The notes under the pieces: generated by a model | Databases searched by the model: none | What the model was told of the DNA's origin: nothing | The model's input: only the letters and a program-made list of their open reading frames with translations | Translations under genes and position numbers: made by a program | Assembly (NCBI RefSeq): GCF_003265705.1 | Contig: NW_020313057.1 | Span: forward strand, 1,709,893-1,773,892 | Origin: Callorhinus ursinus | Taxonomy: Eukaryota > Chordata > Mammalia > Carnivora > Otariidae | Length of the DNA: 64,000 nucleotides | Reading direction: 5' to 3' | Shown: positions 39,901-51,900 of the stretch, one piece after another | Numbering within the stretch: position 1 is the first letter of the stretch | How the letters are laid out: every line of letters starts with the position of its first letter

Positions 39901-42900
39901 TCATGCCGTGGGGGTGGGAATGCAGGCTGGTGCACTATGGACAGCAGTATGGCATTTCCTCAAAAGTACTTGTAAAAATACGGGTACTACATGATACAGT
40001 AATTCCACTTCTGGACATTTACCAGAAGATAAGGAAAACATTGATTTAAGAAGACAGAGACACCCGTGTGTACTGCAGCATTATTTACAATAGTCAAGCT
40101 ATGGAGGCAACCCAAGTGTCTATAGAAGAATGGATAAAAATGTGGCATGTACACAGGAGTATTACTCAGCCATAAAAAAGAATGAAATCTTGTCATTCAC
40201 AACAACATCAGCAGACCTAAAGGGTATAAGGCTAAGTGAAATAAGCCAAAGAAAAATACCATATGATTTTACTTAGATGCAGAATCTAAAAAACAAAGGA
40301 ACAAGCCAGCAATACAACAACAATGGTGACAAGAGAAACAGACTCAAATTGATGGTCACCAAATGAGAGGAGGTTGCGGGGAGGGGCAAAATGGGTGAAG
40401 GGGATCATGAGGTATAAACTTCAATTCTAAAATTGAAGCCACAGGGATGAAAAGTACAGCATAGGGAATATAGTCAATATTGTAATATGCTTCTCATGGT
40501 GAACGTTTGTAACATGTAATTGAATCACTGTGTCTATATATATATGTATACACACACACAAAATATCAACTACAATTCAAAATTACAAGTCAAATGGCTT
40601 CCTAAACTGCTAAGAACACTTCTGTTGGTATCCGACGGCCTGGACTCAAATCCCACCTCTGTTACTCAGCTGTGTGATGGTGGGCATGTTCCTAATCTCA
40701 GTTTTCTCCTCCCTAAAATGGACTTAATACCTACTTTACATGGATTATTCGAGTACTCAATAAATTGACCACGTCGTTGTTTTAAAAAAAAAAAAAAAAA
40801 CGGTGGCACAGAGCTTCGCTTTCTTCAAAGCACTGAATTCTACATAGATGGTATTTGAAATGATAGACACAGGTTTGTGTATTACACACAGTGGGATTTG
40901 TTCTGTTTTCTCTTACTCCTCCTCCTCCCTCAACCCTCCCCCTGGTATAATTACATTTCAGGAAGCAGCCCAGTTTGGACAAGGGATATGTATTTGGATT
41001 TAAAAAAGAGCCCCTTAAATGCTATTTCTTTAGGTTGATGAGATACAGTGACTGTTTACTGTTCATCAGCCCTTAGACATTCTCTAGAAATTGCCTTTTG
41101 TTCAATTCAGTCCTCTCTATTCCTCTTAAATGATACCATTTTCTTCTGTTCCCTTGCTGCTCCCCCCCCCACCCACCCCCCCTCGTCATGGCCATCCTTC
41201 CCCTTGCTATAGCAAGGTCAGCGCTGGTTTGGTGTGGGCCCCCCCCCCCCCCAATAGTTTCTCTGTGTCCCGCCACCATGTTTTGTCTTGTAGCTTTCCT
41301 GTCACATAATACAGGTGGTTCTGTAGGACAAGCCATAAATTACTCCTTTCCTTCTGATTTTTCTTATGTTTACAAAGCGTTTTTGGTTGAACCATGGTGC
41401 CTGAACAGAGTACTTTGTTGAAACTTTAAGTTAGGACTAGCTTGAATACTTAAATATAACAAGGGTTGTTGAGCAGCCATTGTGACAAGCAGCCTCTACC
41501 TGGCAGGACCTCACATCCACCGGAGCCAGGTGAGCCAACCAGTAGTAATACTAAGGCAAAGAGACCAAGAAACACTGAAACATGAAAATGTCATAATTTC
41601 GCCTAGGGACAGAAGTTGCATACTTTTTTCTACAGGTTATATTAGCTATACATTATTAAATTTTCAATAAGATTAGGTAAAATATAATAACGTTTAGTAA
41701 AAAGGAATTTACTGTTTGACTAAATCAAACAGCATTAAATTACCTTTAGATCTCGATTTTATTTTCTATTCCCAAGAAACTTGACTCTCACACCTCCAGT
41801 GGTTTGAAAATGTTACAGTCCTAAGTGCTGCCCTGTTCTCCTCCATCCCCCATCTCCTCACAAGTTGTCTCCTGCCTTCTCTGTTAATGCCTGAGATTTG
41901 CTTTCCTCCTGCAGCAGTTTAACTGGTGACAACACTTGCCAGGCTCTCCCTTTTATTCCCTTGGCTTTCAGAACAGAAACCAGGATTCAGTGTAAATGGT
42001 GAGCTGATCCGGAAATGACTCACCGAACTGCAACTGTAACTTTCCTTCATCGGTGCTTTTTTACATTGAGTTATTCCTCCTCTCAACCACTCCACACTTT
42101 TTACAGTTAAAGCTTCTAATTTTTAAACACACAGCTTTTCCCCTTTTCAAGTGTTTTAAAACAATTTAACTGTATCAGAACACTTACATGATAAATGCTT
42201 AAGATCACAACTGGTGCACTCTCACGTCCTCTCTCCACCTCCTGTCCCTCATTCCTCAGAGTCTTAAAGCCTGTGGAAGTCCATTTTATGCTCATCTGGT
42301 TAAGTTACCGATGCATTCAAGCTGTAGAGTGCTGCTGAGGTCTGGGTAACTGGTCAGCAAATGGTCCTCGCTGCTATTTCCTCTGCTCTTGGTACCAAGG
42401 GCTTATCATTGCATCTCTACTTTAATCATCTCTCAGGAATTCCTTGCCTAAATACTAGATGTCCTAAGCTTCATCTGCTTTCAGACTTAAGGATTTCTTT
42501 TTCTAAAGAGTTTGTCTGATACTTTATTTGGTATGAATTTAAGAATAAAGTAACATCACAATAAAGGTTTTAAAAAGGTAAGCAGTTTTCCAAATCGCCT
42601 CTTCTAATTGGGGGTATAGTAAAAGTCTTTGGTATATTTTATGAAAATTATAGTCTAGCTTTCAAATACTGTATGCACTAAATGTAGAATCACTGAGTGG
42701 GTAGTTACTGTTATTCTCCAGAATATCTGTGCTTAAGATACTCATAGGTATCTTAAAAATATGTTGGAATATTTATGTTTGAGGTTAATCGTGTTTGAAT
42801 GAAGAAGGTTGTTTTCCTAGTTGTTGTTTGCCTCTTTATAGTGCTAGTTAGCTCCTTATCTGGGTGGAAGCTGAGTCTCTAATTATGTTAAGAAGAGCTA

Positions 42901-45900
42901 AGACATCCCACCATTCAGGGCTCCTGAGGAACACTGTAATACAGACTGTTTATCAGGTGGATATACATGAGAGCCCAAAAAACAAGGAAACGTATGCAGA
43001 TAATTGTTCCGGTCAACTAATGGCCAAATAAAGCCTGTTTTACATTTTGAATGCTGACGTTTTAGCTGTGACTTACCTAAACAAATGAGTTTTCTACCTT
43101 TTAAACTGAGCAAATTTAAGCTTACAAAGCTTGAATATTTTCACATGTACCTTCAAACAAATTCTTTACTTACTCTATGCCTCAAATTAGTGGTACCTTG
43201 AAGATTTGGATTTAAACCTCCACTTTTAAAAATTATACATGTTTAATTATCCTAAATGAGGGGCTATCCTAAATGAGGGGGGCCTAGGTGGCTCAGTCGG
43301 TTAAGCTTCTGCCTTCGGCTTAGGTCATGATCCCAGGGTTCTGGGATCAAGTCCTGCATCGGGCTCCCTGCGCAGTGGGGAGTCTGCTTCCTCTCCCACT
43401 CCCACTGCTTGTGCGCTCTGTCAAATAAATAAATAAAAATCTTAAAAAAAAAATCCTAAATGATTCTTGGCCTTTTAGTCAAGGCCCATTTTTCTTCAAA
43501 TGGCTAAGCATCTGCTTAAGAGGTTTAAGACTGTAAAATCTTAACTTCTTCCTTTCCTTTCTGAAGTCCATGCCACATCCTCAAAGAACCACTACATTTT
43601 ATTCTGCAGTATGATTATAGAAGCAGATCTTTTGTACATCTTGTTCTCCATGACGAGACTTAGTTTCTAAATTATCTAATTCCTGAAAAGGATATTGTGT
43701 GGAAAGTTGATTTAAAGCTGAAACAGTCTCCAGGAATGAGTAAATGGGTAGAGAAACTCAGACATTGCACATTTAAGGGAATGAACTTGCTTGTTAAAAC
43801 TGATTTGAAATGGCCCTACACGCTTTCTTTGTGTGTCATGTGCTATTGCATCATCCAAGTTTGGGCCCTTTCCCAATGCTATTTCCTCAGCAAGCCCAAG
43901 AAAAGGAGTATTTTCCATAAACTAGTCTTCATCAACCATTTGATTCTGTTCTGAATTCCAACTTTTGAATTTTTCCCACTAAATCTATGGCTTTTATTTA
44001 AATGAAGTCTGTTACAGGGATAGCTCTTGGTCCTATATTGTCAGATATTTAAATAACAAAACATCATTAACATTATTTCAAAAAGAATGACATAACTGCC
44101 ATTGTAACTAAAGGAATTTGTTGGTAAAGACTTAATTGGATTTCTTAAAGGGAATTTAAAGGTTCACATTGTTATTCAAAGACATAATTACTTAATAATT
44201 ATGAAAACTTTAAATAGAAAAACACTTTTATTGTTGAAATTTATAAGCCTCTTTAAGGAGTAATTTGACTTTCAAGTTTCCTTGGAATTCTCAGGTAGAA
44301 GTCATGTGGATTTTTTTTTATCAGAAAAATAAATCATTGCCTCTGTGCCTAAGAAAACTCAAAGAAGAGAGTAATAATAGGCACAGTTGCCTCTCACATG
44401 ATTTTTCTCATAGCATTTCTTGAAGTAAACTCTTATTCAAGATGCTAATGCTATTTTTCCCCCCCGCCAGATAATGGATTTATACCTGATTCACTTCTAG
44501 AAGATGTGATGAAAGCACTGGACCTTGTTTCAGATCCTGAATAGTAAGCTAAATAGGAAATATTATTTAACTGACTCAAAAGGATTCCATTACATTTAAA
44601 ACAGTACACACATTTTGGCCTTTTTTAAAAATCTAAACCTGCATATAGGCAGCTTAGTTCTTTACGTAAAGCAAAGATTTAGGAAGAAATCAAACTAATC
44701 CGTATTTATAGCAGAGACTTAACATACTCTTTTTCTATTGTTTTTTCTCACTACAAAACCTTTTCCATTTCTTTTAAATTTTGTTCATATCTGAAAGTAA
44801 TGACAGTTATCTGTAATGTCCGTATTGCTAGTTGCCCTGCTGAAAGGACCAGCAACCTTCTGACTTGGTCTTAAAGACATCTGATCGAAGACACTGGACA
44901 CTCTATATCATTAAATTGATTGATCTAAAACCTTTGTAAGCAACCTTACGGAATGTTATGTTTTGTTACAGAATAATAGTTTTCAGTCTTGCCAAATGTT
45001 AATATGTCCTCTTCATTCTTTTATATTTTGTACATTGATACATCTATAACTTCTTAAATTTGTGCTTTTTGTTATCCATAAGAATCTCTCATTAAGGGGA
45101 TACATCTTTTGCTCAAATAGGAAAATTTAAAGATCACCTATGATCTGTACTAACTTTTCCTCCTTCTGCAGTTTATTTTCAATCTGAAAGTTATCTGACA
45201 ATGAACAAATTAGAGCTTACAAAACATCAAAGGAAAAGATTCAGCAAAAGCATCATCAAACATACTAGTATATGCAGTTTTTAGAACTTGATATATAAAA
45301 TGGCTTGGTGTATTTTCTTTGAGAGTATGAAACACACAGACATTTTCAAATTGCTCACATCTGAATTAATTTGTGTCTTATTACCTAGAGCTCTGATATT
45401 ATTCATTAATTGCTTCCAACTTAAAGAGGAGGAACTCAATTCAGAAAATTAAATTTGTCCAATAAATGGTATAATTGTAATTATGAGTTGCGATTTTACG
45501 AAATATGTTATTTCTTCTAAATGGATTTCCAAGTAGAAACCGTCTTGTTTATTGACTAATTTGCCAAAGAGAATTGAACTCGAGCAATTTTGGTTACTGA
45601 CAATTCATAAGAGGGAAAGGAGGGAAAAAAAAGGTTTTTTTTTTTCCAAATTCTTAGATATGTGGCTATATGTCTACTTAATTTTCCTTTTTTCATCAGA
45701 ATACATACATACCTTGAATTATAAAGTTAGTATACTAAGTGAGACTGTTTTTCTAGAAGTAGCTGACAGATTGGACTGAGTCCTTCATTCTGTATTTTGG
45801 TCTACTCACATTTAAAATATGTGATGGCCTATAAATGAACAGCACCTCATTAGGATTAATGAATTAATACATTAAATATGACCTTGCCTTCATTTGTTTC

Positions 45901-48900
45901 ATGTCCTAACCTGCTGCCTTTACTCAGACCTGCTCAACCGTCATATCCTTTGCGTTGTAGAACAAGGTGTATTTACCCTGGCATGTAGGATTGGGGAGAG
46001 AACATGGAAAGTGAAAAATTTCTGCAAAGACCATTTTCATTTTTACAACTCTGCCTTCCTAGTCACACATAACCCCTTTCACCAGCCTTGGCTCCACCTA
46101 AATGGCAAGGGCTAAGCAAAGCACCGTTCACTGGAGTCTGCTTCTGGAATAATATAGTCCGTGCCTCTCACTGTCCTTCACTACACCTCAGCTCTCTTTA
46201 CCCTCTGGGTTACATCGTCTAAGCTTAAATTTTAAGCTTCCTTCGCATTTGGTTCTTGAAAGTAAGTCTTTTGGGAGATGTTTTTGATTATCTGATGTTC
46301 CTTTTGATACCGTTTCTTCTTTGAGCTTAAACATTTTTTTAAGTTAAATGCCTCATATGATTGTTAAATTCAGGCATACCTATGAAGCAAAGAGAATTGC
46401 CTGTGGGAGGTTATAAGCCTGCCTTTACAAGCCAAGCTTTTTAAATTACTTTACCTAATAAGGGACCATGTTCCAAAGTCGTCATCATCATTTAAATTCT
46501 AAATAGTAACAGAGTGCTCTGGTTTAAAAATAACCAAGTTTTGGCAAATTAGATGTCATTCCTGTGTATTTGTCATTAAGAGTCTAAAAAGAACAGCTCT
46601 TAAGATTTTTGGCAGTCAGATGTGTTATAGTACTACTAATTTAATCTTTATGAAAGAAGGAAAATAAGCTTTTTCTCCTTTGGTATCCACTGATTTTCTT
46701 TTTTCTTTTTTTCCCTCCCCATAGTATAAATCTCATGAAGAATAAATTAGATCCAGAAGGATTAGGAATCATATTATTGGGTCCATTCCTTCAAGAATTT
46801 TTTCCTGATCAGGTAACAGAGTTGAAGAAATAGTTAAATGTTTTGTTCTATTGGGATGAACATTTTGTGATTGTTTCAGCATTTCTTTTCTACTCAGGCA
46901 AAACAGTCTAACATGCAGATGGAAGACAAAGCACAGTTATGATGTGAATACTTCTCCATACAGAGAGGGTAGAAGGGCATGTGTGTTCCAAAACAGTAAT
47001 ACAAAATTTCTGGGGAAGAGTATACAGGCACCAGTATATACACACTATGGTAGTGTTTTTCTAAAGGGAGTATGACATTAAGAAACAGGTGGAGTAAGAA
47101 GAGAAAGGTCCTCTTTATCTGCCTGCACCTTGTTTTCCTTCTCTCAGGTCACGGTCAGGCATAGATGGTATGTATCTTTTTGGAACTTTTTAAATAGATT
47201 TAAATAAATAGAGAAGGTAAGGAGTCCGTATGGAGGGGAAACGCCTAAGTTCCAGGAGAATTTTAGTTGAGTAAAAGAACCTTTGAGAGGAGCTGTGCTA
47301 TTTCATGTTAGGACTTGTCTTCCACTGGGCTTTGAGAGGAGCTAGCCTCAGTACTCCTGAGTGATGACGACATCATTGACAAAGCCCATTCTGTAGCTTA
47401 CGCCTGTCTTTTCTTCATGTTTCCTATCTCAGTGAAGGATTTAACTGCTAAACCAGATGCTAACTTTAGGCCAGGTATAGTGGGATCGTTTCATCAGATA
47501 CCATGGTGGTTTATGTTAAAGATCATTGTTTCGATAGAAATGCCAGTTTCTGTTTCACCTCTCTTATAAAGGAGAGGTACTGCCAAGCTTAAAATGATGG
47601 AGGGAAAATGTCAAGATGTAAGTGTTAATTTGATGTTTCAGGTTTAAATTCACAGAGTGGACATTATCACTGACATTCAGTCTTGGTAATTAAAAGAGAA
47701 CCCATATTTTCTGAATCTGGATCTGTTATGGTTAATGTGAGGAAAGAAAGTGAGGTGAAATTCAAAAAGTCAGTATATCACAGGATAGCTAGGCTTCTTT
47801 AAATTTTGGTAAATGCTTCATGAAAAAAATACTCTTTTCTGACATTAAAATGACTACTGGATTGTGGTATCCTCTGTTTTAGATATCTTAATGTTTAGTA
47901 AATGATAGCATTAACTTTATAGCATTAAATTAAAAACTATTGCCCTAAATCTGGAGGCAGATTTTGAAAAGTGCTTGGGAAATATAAACAAAGTGTGAGT
48001 TACCAATTATTCTTTTCAGATGTGATTCATTACATAATAGTATTTGTAAATATTCTAAGAACTTAGTAGTTCAAGAAATTAAATTTTTAATTGTAGTATT
48101 CCTTGAGGTAATTTTAGTCCCCTGGTTCTTTCGAAGTGTAATCTCCAAAAGCTTATTAGATGTGCAAGTTCTCAGGTCCCTTCTCCAGGGGATTCTCCAG
48201 GTGCCAGAGTTTGAGACCTGCTGCTTCAGAGGAAGACTGGTCACACTCCCGCGCCTACTCTCATTCTTCTGAACTTCCTGTGGCACTTCTCTTCTGACCA
48301 CAGCCCACACCACTGAGGTCATCTTTATACTCCTTTGTACCTAACAGACCAATTTTGTGAAACTCAGTAAACATTTAATGGAGTAAAGTTGCAAAACTGG
48401 GGTCAGAAGGGCAGCCAGGAAAATACCTAACTTCAGTAATCTCTGCAAATGCTTAAAGTAGGTGCCAGGGAAGAGCAATTTCTTTGCCTGGCGGAAAGGC
48501 AGATTGGAGTGGGAGGTTAGGGGGGCTGTGGAGGAATACAGAGAAGGATTTCCAGGCAGTTTGTTTATAATAAGAGTAGCAGAAGCAACTACCATTTTTT
48601 TTTTTAAAGCTCATAACTATGCCTGGGGTACTGTGTGCCTTATGAGCTAGGTACTATTTTCCCTCCATTTTGTCAATGAGGAAATTGAGGATTAGAGAAT
48701 GTAAGAAAATCGCTTGAGGTCCTACAGCTAGACAGTGGCTAATTCAGCAGTCCAGGGTAGGTACTGCGCCACTGTGTTAGTTACCTTCTGTTGATATTTT
48801 AGCATTTTCTGCCAATTGTTAATGAGTGGAACTAACGAATATAAATTGTGTATCCATTCCAGTAAAATGTTTACTTTTGAAGTACATTAACTCTGAAAAT

Positions 48901-51900
48901 AAACAGCCAAATTATCTAAGTGACTAATTCCATCAACTCATGTATACAATTAAGAAAATGATCACATTATTGATTTTTCTTTTTTGTAAAGCATTTTGAG
49001 TAGGATGCAAAGAATTATAAGCTTCGATTTATTAGGTCTCTTTTTTAGTTATCTGAGAGAGAGCATGGGCAGGGGGAGGGACAGAGGGAGAAGCAGACTC
49101 CCCACGGAGCAGGGAGCCTGATGTGGCGCTCCATTCCAGGACCCCGGGACCATGACCTGAGCCGAAAGCAGACGCTTACCTAACTGAGCCACCCAAGCAC
49201 GCCACTTTATTAGATCTCTTTTCTCAACTTTCAAGTTTAAAAAAAAAAAAAAGTGAATGTACAAAGAGCCAACAACCAAGTCTTTTCATGGGAAAATGAC
49301 TAATACGTTTGTCTGAAACAGAAAATTCAGACAACTGAGTAGGTGGAGAAATGGCAGAAAAGGTAGATTAGGTCCTGTATTTTAGGATTCTTGGTTGCAA
49401 ATCACAGCCTGAATTGACTGCAGTGGGAGGGAAAAGGAAGAATTGTGAGGAGTAGCTTACATGCATTCAGGAACGGAAGGAGGGAGGGCTGGGGCCGTCT
49501 GTCCCTCTCCCGCCCTTTCTCTGGAACATTGAAGCCACTGTTGCCAGCAGCTCTCTTCTCTTAGTTCCAGAAATGGAACAAATTCTAATATGGACCAGGA
49601 CCAGTTTTTGTCCCATGCGCATCCTTACATCAATCAGATAAGGCAAGGAACACAAGGCCCTAGGCCCTGAGGGAAATAACTGGAGCCAGGTACCTCAGGT
49701 GGGGCCAGACCATTAACGGCCTTGAATACCAGGTTAGGAGAATTGAACTTGATCTTTAGCTAACTGAGAACAGAAGGTTAAGGCAGTAGGGATAACATGA
49801 TCAGATTTCCTGCAAGTTTAGTAAAATAGGAATTTAGAGGATTTCACTTCTTTATGGAATATTATTAAAGTCTCTTGGCACTGTAATTTGCATTTTCATT
49901 TCCCACAAGGATCTTCTCACTATTTAAAAGTTGACAGTATTTAGATGGGGGAGGGTAGGTGAAAACCCCTAATACAGTATTGTAAGCTGAATGGAAAATA
50001 TTGGTACAGAGATGTTTGCAGGCTAACGAAAACTGACATTACTGCTCTTATGTATTTATTGAGAGGAACAAATTATTTACAACCAGCAAGAGAGGGTAAA
50101 ATTTTAGGAAATATTTGTGTTTTAGAACCCTGTCCTTTAAAAAAAATAAACCAATACAGAAGAGCTTGTGATAAAAATCAATACTTCCCCACTTTCCAGC
50201 ATCTTCCCCAGAAGCAACTATTTCAGTTTTTGTTTTCTAGTAGATAAAGTCTTAAGTTTCTTGCTTCAGCAAATGATTTTCCAACCAAAATTTTCCTTTC
50301 AACTGCTAATTAGAAATTGCCTAATATAAAAGTATACTTTAAAGTCTTAATAGTATTTTATTTATAATAGGGCTCCAGTGGTCCAGAGTCTTTTACTGTC
50401 TATCACTACAATGGATTGAAGCAGTCCAATTATAATGAGAAGGTATGATCATTCCAAGTAATTTGTCTTCACTTTAATTGGTAAATATGAGTATATAACA
50501 AGGTTTGATTCCCATAAAACTTTCCAAGAGTCTCTACTCTCTTTACTATTACAACATATTTTAGCACTGTTTATATTTTGATCTGATCAGTGTATGTTAG
50601 TCATTGAGATCTTCATTGGAGTTTGGAACAATAGTTTCACTGTGACAAAATAACTACATTTACTACATTTTGTTACTCTTGGCTATATAGATATTACTAA
50701 GTCAAGTTTTGCCCATAAAATAGGTCCTGTTTTATCTGATAATTGTAGTAACTTCAGTTAAATTCTTTGTGGACAATTTTTCAGAAATGGAAGATGTACT
50801 GGGGGGAGTTAAAAAGTGTGAGTTGTACTCTCATTGTATTAAATTTATTTCACCACAACTAGAAAGTAATCTATTAACGCAAATAAAGATGCAAATGTGT
50901 TTTTATGGAAACTCCCAGTTAAAACTAAGAAAGCTTATAGATTTTATATTGGAAGAACCTAATTACAATCATGTGTACCAAACACTGAATATATAAAAAT
51001 ATATGTACTTTGGAAGAAGGCAGTCTGTATCTGTTCCTTTTAAATTTTACATTTGGAATTTCTCTTCCTACAAAGAGAGATTAATGACTGACTCGTTTAA
51101 TGTACACAGTGAGCCCTTATAATGGGTTGGGGTATTAGTATATTATTTCATAGACAGCTCTGAAAGTTTATTGTAATTAAGTCAGAATAAAACTTGTTTC
51201 CAATATCCACCTGCCCATGTATATTTTATATGATCATTGCCACTGTGTATAAACTACCTGGCTTGTTTTATCTGCCAAACTTTTTTGTTTCTGTCCTAAC
51301 ACCCTTCTTTATTTTTTCTCCGTGATTTTCCATGCAGTACAGAGTACCCTCATGAATAGCGTTTCATAATTACAGTAGCAAATTTGCCTCTAGCTCTGGA
51401 AATTTAACATTTTTAAATTGAAAGAAAGTCCTCCTCTGAATATATAGCTCTATTTGTATTACAGTTTCTCATCTCATGAGACAGCATTTCCATTCCAGTG
51501 CCTCCATATTAAAGCAGTAAGAAGTATATGTTATATAAATAAACATTTCTTCCAACTCGTATATGTTAATTAAAGGATGATTTTTTTCCTTTATCAAAAA
51601 CAACCTGCATGTATTTTAGGATTCACATTTTTAAAATCATGATCTTAATCTAAAAATCAACTGCCAAGCTATCAGTTAAAATGTGTATCACCATCTTGTT
51701 TCCAGATATATTTTCACATTAACTAGTAAGCAAATATTCTTGCTCATATCAAAATAAAATTAAATATAAAGTTCTATATGAAACAATATGCAACGCCTTG
51801 TTTGCTAGCCCATGCAAAGTTTTATATCCTTCATAAGAATTGGCTAAGAATATTGGTTGACCTTTGTGGCTTTCTTTGTTCAACAGGTAATGTATGTTGA

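Larger units (their letters stand above)
29797..44470 (+). other. MINDY3 intron (14.7 kb)
   Basis: 30190-40540 is almost entirely L1. Then come a MIR at 40596-40775, C-rich tracts near 41170 and 41245, and a SINE at 43277-43452. I see nothing identifiable in 29800-30185, 40990-41155, 41260-43245 and 43465-44460. Confidence 0.85.
46813..50370 (+). other. MINDY3 intron (3.6 kb)
   Basis: It contains a MER20-like fragment (48095-48235), an MIR (48610-48785), a SINE (49045-49205) and part of an unassigned old repeat (49670-49800). I see nothing identifiable in 46820-48090, 49230-49660 and 49880-50360. Confidence 0.85.

Noticed and set aside
41073..41421. Overlapping frames around the C-rich tracts as a possible exon
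   Set aside because: They depend on homopolymer C runs, have no splice context, and would not join the MINDY3 frame.
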